From Stenotrophomonas maltophilia (GTDB lineage Bacteria; Pseudomonadota; Gammaproteobacteria; Xanthomonadales; Xanthomonadaceae): a stretch of 64,000 nucleotides of DNA. Position 1 is the stretch's first letter; each line of letters starts with the position of its first letter. The notes under the pieces were generated by a model, which saw only the letters and a program-made list of their open reading frames with translations, had not been told where the DNA came from and did not search any database. Where the stretch lies: NCBI RefSeq assembly GCF_002799155.1, contig NZ_NERD01000002.1, positions 3,658,001 to 3,722,000 on the forward strand, read 5' to 3'. Below, piece after piece: positions 18,701-24,902 of this stretch. The position numbers and the translations under genes were made by a program.

Positions 18701-19078
18701 CAGGCGCAGCGGCTGCCGCTGCACATGCAGCACCAGTGCATCGGTGCGCACGCGGATTTCCTGCGCGTCTTCTTCCAGCTGCGCCTGCACGTTCGCCTTG
18801 GGCTGCGGCAGCACGATCGGCGCGGCCTTGTCGCCTGCACCAGTGAGCTTGCCGTTGCGGCCGGCCTGCACGCGGATGATGTCGGTGGCCGGCAGCTCGA
18901 TGCGGATGCGCGCGCCCTTGTCGGTCTGCAGGTCCCAGCCCTGCACGCCGTCGCGGCTGTCGCTGGCGGCCACCGAACGCAGGTTGCCAACCGGCTCGGC
19001 GCTGGCCGGCATGGACGCCAGCATCAATGCCGGCAACAGGGCCAGCATCAGCGGCGAGCGACGAACGCAGTTTTCCAC
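15719..19078 (-). CDS. GH31-family glycosidase, probable alpha-N-acetylgalactosaminidase, with F5/8-type and NPCBM modules
   Basis: 1119 residues. The start chosen is GTG at 19078 with a GGGAG ribosome site, giving a standard signal peptide (SPLMLALLPALMLASMPASA). The GH31 barrel has WALSYGDADCYN, a candidate nucleophile Asp375 in KLDVAWTG and a candidate acid/base Asp426 in WTGDQSSSW. The nucleophile context is unlike the DxNE of ordinary alpha-glucosidases and matches the alpha-GalNAcase subgroup as I know it. The C-terminus adds a discoidin-like domain (about 800-950) and an NPCBM/CBM51-like domain (about 970-1110); such modules bind galactose or GalNAc sugars. It leads the leftward operon, divergent from agaS. 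Alternatives are alpha-galactosidase or alpha-glucosidase activity. Confidence 0.85.
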   Translation of the reverse strand: MENCVRRSPLMLALLPALMLASMPASAEPVGNLRSVAASDSRDGVQGWDLQTDKGARIRIELPATDIIRVQAGRNGKLTGAGDKAAPIVLPQPKANVQAQLEEDAQEIRVRTDALVLHVQRQPLRLRLERLDNGQPIALWQELQPLDLDATQSVQVLSSQADEGYYGGGQQNGRYQFKGRELEVSYSGGWEEGDRPSPAPMLLSSRGWGMLRNTWSDGSYDLREADQATLLHREDRFDAYYFVGADLPKLIERYTQLTGRPNMVARWALSYGDADCYNDGDNSKKPGTVPEGWSDGPTGTTPDVIDSVAKQYRAHDMPGGWILPNDGYGCGYKQLPETVKGLATYGFRTGLWTENGVDKIAWEVGKAGSRVQKLDVAWTGKGYQFAMDANRQAFNGILDNSDSRPFLWTVMGWAGIQRYAVAWTGDQSSSWDYIRWHVPTLVGSGLSGMAYASGDVDAIFGGSAETFTRDLQWKAFTPVLMGMSGWSSNARKHPWWYDEPYRSINRDYLKLKMRLTPYMYGLVHEAAQTGAPPVRGLMWDNPRDPHAQDETYKYQFLLGRDLLVAPVYRSQAASRGWRRDIHLPAGGWIDYWDGRRVQAGTDGRQLDRQVDLATLPLFVRAGAILPMYPSMLFDGEKPLDEVTFDLYPQGHSQYTLYEDDGNTRRYQQGESSTQQVRVQAPLQGSGPVQVQIDAVQGQYQGQLAQRRYGLRVLSRQAPRAVQAGGRALPALANAAALNSASEGWYFDAKERRGTLHVRTAAQDIRQPLQLQLDFAVAAAAADDAYPAAPVLGRELPADSLLVVNRPAEEPGHALENAFDEDPGTWFRSVRNQAVRTGAHEWVIGFGERKMIDGIDIAPRNDKNWKHGQVRDYEVYLGDSNGEWGEPIARGRLQLKEGLQRIDFPAHAGRLLRFRVLSVQNPEGDGASSSDPMVTAAQGSARAFDALQPRDVGPIALSTFHILEHQEPERPARQRYLSELPVPAALASQVRTDQSFRGDAGMRMNGLQFRRGLGVGANSRIDLRLQGGWHLLRADLGIDDACRNAGGLQFQVWGDNRLLYDSGLVKAPGVVKPELDIRGLSTLSLRTLGAQGSQPAQVCANWANAVLIGQEGDSASIVAP

Positions 19079-19126
19079 GCGGACTCCCAACCCGTTCACC
19101 GGGCGTTTCGAAAGCGGTTGGGCCGA

Positions 19127-19155
19127 CTCTAGGGCAGCGATTCGAAAGATGTCAA
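19127..19155 (-). promoter_or_regulatory. Candidate promoter of the leftward GalNAc operon
   Basis: On the minus strand a perfect TTGACA (-35, at 19155-19150) is followed after 17 bp by CTAGAG (a weak -10, at 19132-19127). It would give a leader of about 40 nt before the GH31 start. CTTTC-rich candidate operator sequence lies just upstream. Confidence 0.4.
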
Positions 19156-19159
19156 CAAA

Positions 19160-19204
19160 TTGAAAGGAAAAAGGAAGATATATTCCATTGAAACGAAAGT
19201 TGTT
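19160..19204. promoter_or_regulatory. Candidate AgaR operator cluster, GH31 side
   Basis: Contains TTGAAAGGAAAAAGGAAG and ATTGAAACGAAAGTTGTT, which read on the other strand as CTTTC-rich tracts including CTTTCGTTTCAAT. The E. coli AgaR consensus is also built on a TTTCRTTT core. It lies directly upstream of the candidate leftward promoter. Confidence 0.45.
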
Positions 19205-19220
19205 GCGCCGCAATACTTTG

Positions 19221-19234
19221 TGTAAGCGCTTGCA
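19221..19234. promoter_or_regulatory. LacI/GalR-type palindromic operator candidate
   Basis: TGTAAGCGCTTGCA is a 14-bp palindrome with one mismatched pair and the central GCGC/AAGCGCTT layout typical of LacI-family operators. It sits midway between the divergent promoters. No LacI-family gene is in this window, so any cognate regulator would act in trans. Confidence 0.45.
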
Positions 19235-19274
19235 GGCGCCTGTTAAGCGTTGTGCGATACGGCATTCCGCGCAT

Positions 19275-19370
19275 CCTTTCGTTTTTCATCGCACTGCGGA
19301 TCGTGGAAAGACGGACGCTCATTTTCTTTCTTTTTGCTTTCGCAATTTGACATTTCGAAAGAAAACGAAG
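19275..19370. promoter_or_regulatory. Candidate AgaR operator cluster, agaS side
   Basis: Contains CCTTTCGTTTTTCAT at 19275-19289, then a pyrimidine-rich block (19321-19343) and an inverted GAAAGAAAACGAAG ending at the agaS start. The CTTTCG core recurs at least three times. Repression by the AgaR protein encoded four genes downstream would fit DeoR-family autoregulation. Confidence 0.45.
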
Positions 19371-20555
19371 ATGGTGCGCTGGCCCAACTGGAACCTCCGA
19401 ATGGACGTCACCCTGCTTTCCGATGTGTCCGCCTGGCAGCGCCTGGGCGGAGCCGATACCGCTACTGAAATCGCCCAGCAGCCTGCGCTGTGGGAAGCCC
19501 TCGCCCAGGATCTGTCGCATGCCCGTGACCGCCTGCAGGCTTTCCTCGGCGACGGCCTCAACGATCCCAACCAGCGCGTGCTGTTCACCGGCGCCGGCAG
19601 CTCCGGCTTCATTGCCGAGATGGTGGCCGACGCGATCAACGCACAGTGGCCGGCCGAGGTGCGCGTGGTGCACACCACCAGCCTGCTGACCCACCCGGCG
19701 CTGTACCTGCAGCGCGACCGCCCGACCCTGCTGGTCTCGTTCGGCCGCAGCGGCTCCAGCCCGGAGAGCGTGGCGGCAGTGGACCGCGTGCGCAGCGATG
19801 TGGATGATGCGCGCTTCCTCGACATCACCTGCAATGCCGATGGCGAACTGGCCCGCCGTGGCGCCGGCCGTGCCGACACCTGCACCCTGCTGATGCCCTC
19901 GGCCAGCTGCGACCGTGCCTTCGCCATGACCAGCAGCCTGACCTGCATGCTGCTGGCCGCATTGACCGTGTTCGATCGTTCGCCGTGGGATGCGCGCGTG
20001 GCGCGCCTGAAGCAGATCGCCGCGCTGGCCCGCGAAGGCCAGGCGCAGTGGGATGCACCGGTGGCGGCGCTGGCGCAACGCCCGTTCAACCGCATCATCT
20101 ACCTTGGCAGCGGCCCGCTGGAAGCGCTGGCACGCGAGTGCGCGCTGAAGGTGCTGGAGCTGACCGCCGGCCGCGTGCTGGCGCTGGCGAACACGCCGCT
20201 GGGCTTCCGCCATGGCCCGAAGTCGACGCTGGACGGCAACACCCTGGTGGTGGTGCTGCGCAGCGTGCAGCCGCTGGCGCGCCGCTACGAACAAGACCTG
20301 CTGGAAGAACTGCGCCGCGACGGCGTTGCCGGTCAGGTCCTGGCGATCGGCCCGCATTCGGACATCGGCGCCGATGATGAGTACACCCTCACCGTGCCGG
20401 CACTGGACGACCCGTGGCTGGCACCGGTGTGGCTGGTCTTCGCGCAGCTGTTCGCGCTGCAGCGCTCGGCCGCGCTTGGCCTGACCCCGGACAACCCGTT
20501 CCCGGATGGCACCGTCAACCGCGTGGTCAAGGGCGTCACCATCCACCATGGCTGA
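19371..20555 (+). CDS. agaS: Galactosamine-6-phosphate deaminase/isomerase
   Basis: 394 residues with two SIS sugar-isomerase domains. It converts D-galactosamine-6-phosphate to tagatose-6-phosphate and ammonia in the cytoplasm. Motifs shared with E. coli AgaS include LFTGAGSSGFI, VSFGRSGSSPESVAA, ECALKVLELTAG, FRHGPKS and the C-terminal GTVNRVVKGVTIH. The ATG at 19371 follows a purine-rich GAAAGAAAACGAAG; the in-frame ATG at 19401 is a reasonable alternative. It is the first gene of the rightward operon and overlaps agaK by 8 bp. Confidence 0.93.
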   Translation: MVRWPNWNLRMDVTLLSDVSAWQRLGGADTATEIAQQPALWEALAQDLSHARDRLQAFLGDGLNDPNQRVLFTGAGSSGFIAEMVADAINAQWPAEVRVVHTTSLLTHPALYLQRDRPTLLVSFGRSGSSPESVAAVDRVRSDVDDARFLDITCNADGELARRGAGRADTCTLLMPSASCDRAFAMTSSLTCMLLAALTVFDRSPWDARVARLKQIAALAREGQAQWDAPVAALAQRPFNRIIYLGSGPLEALARECALKVLELTAGRVLALANTPLGFRHGPKSTLDGNTLVVVLRSVQPLARRYEQDLLEELRRDGVAGQVLAIGPHSDIGADDEYTLTVPALDDPWLAPVWLVFAQLFALQRSAALGLTPDNPFPDGTVNRVVKGVTIHHG

Positions 20556-21486
20556 GCTGATCGCCCACGCCTGCTACGGCATCGACATCGGCGGCACCAA
20601 GATCGAGCTGGTGGCGTGCGATGCGGCGATGCAGGTCACCTGGCGCCGCCGCGTGGCGACGCCGCAGGGCGACTACGACGGCTTCCTGCAGGCGGTGCAG
20701 AGCCTGGTCGCCGAGGCCGATGCCGCGCTGGGCCGCAGTGATGCGGCCATCGGCATCGCCCTGCCCGGCGTGCGCGATCGCCGCAGCGGCCGCCAGCTGA
20801 GTGCCAACGTGCCTGCGCTGACCGGCCACAGCGTGGCCGCCGACCTGCAGGCGCGCCTGCAGCGGCCGCTGCATTTCGGCAACGACCTGCAGTGCTTCGC
20901 CCTGTCTGAAGCCCACGGCGGTGCCGCCGACGGCTACGCCAGCATGTTCGGCGCCATCCTCGGCACCGGTGCCGGTGGCGGGTTCTGCGTGCAGGGCCGC
21001 CTGCTGTCCGGCTTCAACGGCCTGGCCGGCGAGTGGGGCCACTGGAGCGTGCCCGGCCATCTGCTGCAGCGCCACGGCCTGCCCCTGATCGACTGCGCCT
21101 GTGGCCTGCAGGGCTGCGTGGAGCGGTATGTCTCCGGCAGTGGCGTGGCGATGATCGAACGCCACCTTGGTGGCAGCGCCGCCGACGCCAGCGCGGTGAT
21201 CGCACTGGCCGAAGCCGGTGATGCCCGCGCACGCAAGGCGCTGGACATCCATCGCGACCTGCTCGGCCACAGCCTGGCCGCGCTGGTGCTGGCGCTGGAC
21301 CCGCACGTGATCGTGCTCGGTGGTGGCCTTTCGCAGTACGCGCCGCTGTACCAGCAGCTGCCGGCCGCCATCGCCGCCCATCTGTTCAAGGGCGTGCAGG
21401 TGCCGCCGATCGTGCCGCCGCGTTTCGGCGATGCCGGCGGCGCACGCGGTGCCGCCCTGCTCGCCTGTCAACCCTCGTTTTCCTGA
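20548..21486 (+). CDS. agaK: ROK-family N-acetylgalactosamine kinase
   Basis: 312 residues. A ROK sugar kinase with the ATP loop DIGGTKIE at the N-terminus, the FGNDLQCFALSE catalytic segment, GTGAGGG, and the zinc motif GHW ... CACGLQGCVE. In loci lacking a GalNAc phosphotransferase system, AgaK phosphorylates imported GalNAc to GalNAc-6-phosphate. This fits here because no PTS components are present and a sugar porter is encoded downstream. The ATG overlaps the end of agaS by 8 bp. The fold alone cannot separate GalNAc from GlcNAc kinase activity; context favours GalNAc. Confidence 0.9.
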   Translation: MAELIAHACYGIDIGGTKIELVACDAAMQVTWRRRVATPQGDYDGFLQAVQSLVAEADAALGRSDAAIGIALPGVRDRRSGRQLSANVPALTGHSVAADLQARLQRPLHFGNDLQCFALSEAHGGAADGYASMFGAILGTGAGGGFCVQGRLLSGFNGLAGEWGHWSVPGHLLQRHGLPLIDCACGLQGCVERYVSGSGVAMIERHLGGSAADASAVIALAEAGDARARKALDIHRDLLGHSLAALVLALDPHVIVLGGGLSQYAPLYQQLPAAIAAHLFKGVQVPPIVPPRFGDAGGARGAALLACQPSFS

Positions 21487-21502
21487 TGTCCGGAGCCTGA
21501 CC

Positions 21503-22837
21503 ATGTCCCCGTTGCAGACCCTGCTTGCCTCCCACCGCGCCGGTGCCAACGTCGGCCTGTACAGCGTCTGCTGCAGCAACGAGCAGGTGCTGCGCGCGGC
21601 CATGCACGTGGCGCAGGCACATGGCACCGTGCTGCTGGTCGAGGCCACCTCCAACCAGGTCGACCAGTTCGGCGGCTATACCGGCATGACCCCGCCGCAG
21701 TACCGCGACTACGTCGGCACCCTGGCCGATGAAGAAGGCTTCCCGCGCGAGCGACTGATCCTGGGCGGTGACCACCTCGGCCCGAATGCCTGGCAGAAGC
21801 GCCCGGCCGCCGAAGCGATGACCCACGCGCGCGTGCTGATCGAAGCCTACGTCGCCGCCGGCTTCCACAAGATCCACCTGGACTGCAGCATGTCCTGCGC
21901 CGATGATCCGGTGCCGCTGCCCGATGCCATCGTTGCCGCGCGCTCGGCCGAGCTGGCCGAGATCGCCGAACGCACCGCGGCTGACCACGGCCTGCCGCCG
22001 CCGGTCTACGTGATCGGTACCGAAGTGCCGATTCCCGGTGGCGAAGCCTCGCTGGCAGAAGGCCTGCAGGTGACCACGCCGGCCGCCGCCGCGCAGACCC
22101 TGGCCATCCACCAGCAGGCGTTCGATACCCCGCAGCTTCGCGATGCGTGGCAGCGCGTGATCGCGATGGTGGTGCAGCCGGGCGTGGACTTCGACCACAG
22201 CAGCGTGCACGAGTACGACGCGGCCGCCGCCAGCACGCTGGCCGGCTTCCTCGAACAGCAGCCGCGCATCGTGTTCGAAGCGCATTCCACCGACTACCAG
22301 CGCGAGAGCGGCCTGCACGCGCTGGTGCGCGACCACTTCGCCATCCTCAAGGTCGGCCCGGCCGCCACCTTCGCCTATCGCGAGGCACTGTTCGCGCTGG
22401 CCGCGATCGAGGCCGAGCTGCTTCCAGCCGCGCAGTGCTCGCGCCTGCCGCACGTGCTGGACGAGGTGATGGTGGCGCAGCCGAAGTACTGGCAGTCCTA
22501 CTACCAGGGCGATGAGGCCGCGCTGCGCCTGCTGCGCAGCTATTCCTTCAGCGACCGCTGCCGCTACTACTGGGGCGAGCCAGCGCTGGTGCAGGCGGTG
22601 CAGACCCTGTTCACCAACCTGGAACAGCATGCGCCGCCGCTGGTGCTGCTCAGCCAGTATCTGCCGGAGCAGTACCGCGCCGTGCGCGAAGGTACCCTGG
22701 CCAACACCCCCACCGCACTGGTGCAGCACCGCATCGGCCTGTGCCTGGGCGAATACGCCCGCGCCTGCAGCGCCAACCAGGCCGGAACCCGCGCGCACCA
22801 CGCAGGCTCGGCTGCCGCCGTTGCTGCGAACGGCTAA
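21503..22837 (+). CDS. agaZ: AgaZ/GatZ/KbaZ-family protein of tagatose-phosphate metabolism
   Basis: 444 residues matching the GatZ/KbaZ/AgaZ family (COG4573): NVGLYSVCCSNEQVL, LLVEATSNQVDQFGGYTGM, LILGGDHLGPNAW and KIHLDCSMSCADDP are all conserved. In enterics these proteins are the non-catalytic subunit of tagatose-1,6-bisphosphate aldolase and pair with GatY/KbaY. They have also been annotated as tagatose-6-phosphate kinases. No GatY/KbaY-like class II aldolase or PfkB-type kinase is in this window, so its exact role here is open. It follows agaK after 16 bp. Confidence 0.88.
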   Translation: MSPLQTLLASHRAGANVGLYSVCCSNEQVLRAAMHVAQAHGTVLLVEATSNQVDQFGGYTGMTPPQYRDYVGTLADEEGFPRERLILGGDHLGPNAWQKRPAAEAMTHARVLIEAYVAAGFHKIHLDCSMSCADDPVPLPDAIVAARSAELAEIAERTAADHGLPPPVYVIGTEVPIPGGEASLAEGLQVTTPAAAAQTLAIHQQAFDTPQLRDAWQRVIAMVVQPGVDFDHSSVHEYDAAAASTLAGFLEQQPRIVFEAHSTDYQRESGLHALVRDHFAILKVGPAATFAYREALFALAAIEAELLPAAQCSRLPHVLDEVMVAQPKYWQSYYQGDEAALRLLRSYSFSDRCRYYWGEPALVQAVQTLFTNLEQHAPPLVLLSQYLPEQYRAVREGTLANTPTALVQHRIGLCLGEYARACSANQAGTRAHHAGSAAAVAANG

Positions 22838-22864
22838 TCTCTACCTTTTCCCGCGAAACCGAGA

Positions 22865-23647
22865 ATGGCCATGCGCAACACCCGCTCCCGCCGGCAACAG
22901 ATCCTGCAGCTGCTGATCGAGCACGGCTCGGTGCAGGTGGCCGATCTGGTCGAGCGCTTCGGCGTGTCGGCGGTGACCATCCGTGCCGATCTGACCCACT
23001 TCGAGTCGCAGGGCCTGGCCACCCGCACCCACGGCGGTGCCACGCTGGTGCGCACGCCGCCGCAGGAACAGGACATCCACGAGAAGGACGCACTGAACCT
23101 GCCGCTGAAGGAATCGATCGGCGCGCGCGCCGCGCGCCTGGTGCAGCCCGGCGACAACATCATCATCGACTCCGGCTCGACCACGATGACCCTGGCCCGC
23201 CACCTGCGCGCGCATCGCGACGTGACGGTGATGACCAACGGCCTGAACATCGCCTGGGAACTGGCCAATGCCGCGGGCATCACCGTGCTGCTGACCGGTG
23301 GCCTGCTGCGCCAGCAGTCGCTGTCGCTGCAGGGCAGCCAGGCCGAAGCCAGCCTCAACTCGTACAGCTTCGACACCCTGTTCCTGGGCGTGGACGGCCT
23401 GGACATGCAGTTCGGCCTGACCACCCACGACGAGGCCGAAGCCCGCCTCAACCACCGCATGGTCGAACGTGCACGCCGCATCGTGGTGCTGACCGACGCC
23501 TCCAAGTTCGGCCGCGTCAGCCTGCACCGCATCGCCCTGCTGGATCAGATCCACGCCATCATCACCGACGCCGGCATCGACGATGCGACCCGCGAAGGGC
23601 TGCAGCGGCTGGGCATCGAAGTGATCATCGCCGAGCCCGCCGCATGA
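22865..23647 (+). CDS. agaR: DeoR-family repressor of the GalNAc locus
   Basis: 260 residues. An N-terminal winged helix (RRQQILQLLIEHGSVQVADLVERFGVSAVTIRADL cores, residues ~8-45) is followed by THGGAT and a DeoR-type sugar-phosphate sensing domain with DSGSTT, MTNGLNIA, LTGG and FLGVDGLD. These are hallmarks of DeoR/GlpR/AgaR regulators, which release DNA upon binding phosphorylated sugar. It lies inside the operon between agaZ and agaA and overlaps agaA by 4 bp (ATGA). Its likely sites are the CTTTCG-rich repeats between the GH31 gene and agaS. Confidence 0.92.
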   Translation: MAMRNTRSRRQQILQLLIEHGSVQVADLVERFGVSAVTIRADLTHFESQGLATRTHGGATLVRTPPQEQDIHEKDALNLPLKESIGARAARLVQPGDNIIIDSGSTTMTLARHLRAHRDVTVMTNGLNIAWELANAAGITVLLTGGLLRQQSLSLQGSQAEASLNSYSFDTLFLGVDGLDMQFGLTTHDEAEARLNHRMVERARRIVVLTDASKFGRVSLHRIALLDQIHAIITDAGIDDATREGLQRLGIEVIIAEPAA

Positions 23648-24771
23648 CCGACACCCGCACCCTGCATGGCCGCATCCTCACCCCGCTGGGTTGGCGGCGT
23701 GGCCACGTCCACTTCGATTCACACGTACGCCGGCTGCAGGTGGACGACCACAGCGGTGCCGACGACCTGCAGCTGCCGGTGATCCTGCCCGGCTTCATCG
23801 ACCTGCACGTGCACGGCGCGGCCGGCGTGGACCTGATGCAGGGCGGTGACGTGGCACGCACCATCGCCCGCACCCATCTGCGCTTCGGCACCACCACGCT
23901 GCTGGCGACCACCATGACCGCCGGGCTCGACGAGATCGAGCACGCGCTGCAGGGTGTGGCCGCCACCATGGCAGCGCCCGATGCCGATGCCGCCTGCATT
24001 GCCGGCGTGCATCTGGAAGGACCGTTCATCAGCCCGCAGCGTCTGGGTGCGCAGCCCAACCGCACGATCGAGGCGACGCTGGCACTGGTGCAGCAGCTGC
24101 ATGCGCTGGCACCGATCCGGGTGATGACGCTGGCTCCGGAGATCGGCGAGCACACCGCGCTGATTCCCGCGCTGTCGGCAATGGGCATCCGCGTGCAGCT
24201 CGGTCACAGCGCCGGTACCTACGAGGAAGGCGTGGCCGCGCTGCAGGCCGGTGCCTCCGGCTTCACCCACCTGTTCAACGGCATGACCGGCGTCGATCAC
24301 TATCGCCCGGGCATTGCAGCGGCGGCGTTGGCACATGCGCAGTACGCCGAGATCATTCCCGACCTGCAGCACATCCACCCCGGCGTGATCCGCCTGGCCG
24401 CGCGCGCGATCCCGCGCCTGTACGCAGTGACCGACGCCACCGCCGCCACTGGCATGCCCGATGGCGAGTACGCGCTGGGCGAGCAGCGCGTGCACAAGTG
24501 CGGTGGCTGCGTGCGCCTGGCGACCGGTTCGCTGGCCGGCAGCGCGCTGACCATGGACCAGGCGCTGCGCAACCTGGTGCAGGTGGGCCTGGAGCTGGCC
24601 GATGCCTCGCAGCGCGTTTCCACCTTCCCGGCCGATTACCTGGGCCTGGGCGATCGCGGCCGCATCGCGCCCGACGCCCGTGCCGACCTGGTGGTGCTGA
24701 ATGCCGGACTGCGCCTGCAGCAGGTGGTGGTAGGCGGGCGCGTGGTCGATCTGAACGCAACACCAGCCTGA
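23644..24771 (+). CDS. agaA: N-acetylgalactosamine-6-phosphate deacetylase
   Basis: 375 residues of the NagA/AgaA amidohydrolase family, converting GalNAc-6-phosphate to galactosamine-6-phosphate plus acetate. Metal and catalytic motifs: HVH at residues 55-57 in PGFIDLHVHG, GVHLEGPF, LGHSAGTY, THLFNGM and VTDATAATG with the catalytic Asp. It cannot be told from NagA by motif alone; the operon (agaS, agaK, agaR) makes AgaA the better name. It starts within the stop of agaR (ATGA overlap). The in-frame extension upstream of 23644 overlaps agaR and is not real. Confidence 0.92.
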   Translation: MTDTRTLHGRILTPLGWRRGHVHFDSHVRRLQVDDHSGADDLQLPVILPGFIDLHVHGAAGVDLMQGGDVARTIARTHLRFGTTTLLATTMTAGLDEIEHALQGVAATMAAPDADAACIAGVHLEGPFISPQRLGAQPNRTIEATLALVQQLHALAPIRVMTLAPEIGEHTALIPALSAMGIRVQLGHSAGTYEEGVAALQAGASGFTHLFNGMTGVDHYRPGIAAAALAHAQYAEIIPDLQHIHPGVIRLAARAIPRLYAVTDATAATGMPDGEYALGEQRVHKCGGCVRLATGSLAGSALTMDQALRNLVQVGLELADASQRVSTFPADYLGLGDRGRIAPDARADLVVLNAGLRLQQVVVGGRVVDLNATPA

Positions 24772-24784
24772 CGCACCGCGCCTT

Positions 24785-24855
24785 TGTAGAGTCGAGCCAT
24801 GCTCGGCTGTCCGCGCATGGCGCGGCAGAGCAATCGAGCATGGCTCGACTCTACA
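24785..24855. repeat. SMAG dimer: inverted pair of GTAG palindromes
   Basis: Begins TGTAGAGTCGAGCCATGCTC and ends with the matching CGAGCATGGCTCGACTCTAC, about 70 bp overall. The two halves pair with each other as well as within themselves. It separates agaA from the sugar porter and may stabilise or attenuate the operon transcript between them. Confidence 0.85.
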
Positions 24856-24902
24856 GAAAGCAATCCGCACCAAGCAATCCGCACCGAAACACCTCCTGGA
24901 AT

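Noticed and set aside
15800..19132. Very long plus-strand open frame of 1110 codons opposite the GH31 gene
   Set aside because: It is a GC-driven antisense shadow: low-complexity Ala/Gly/His/Gln composition and no domain, while the minus strand encodes a full GH31 enzyme with signal peptide.
22741..23643. Upstream extension of the agaA reading frame giving a 676-residue fusion
   Set aside because: It runs through agaR in another frame and has Arg/Pro-rich non-coding composition; the ATGA overlap start at 23644 is well supported.
24498..24902. Upstream extension of the sugar porter into agaA
   Set aside because: It spans the SMAG repeat and overlaps agaA; the membrane protein begins naturally at 24903.
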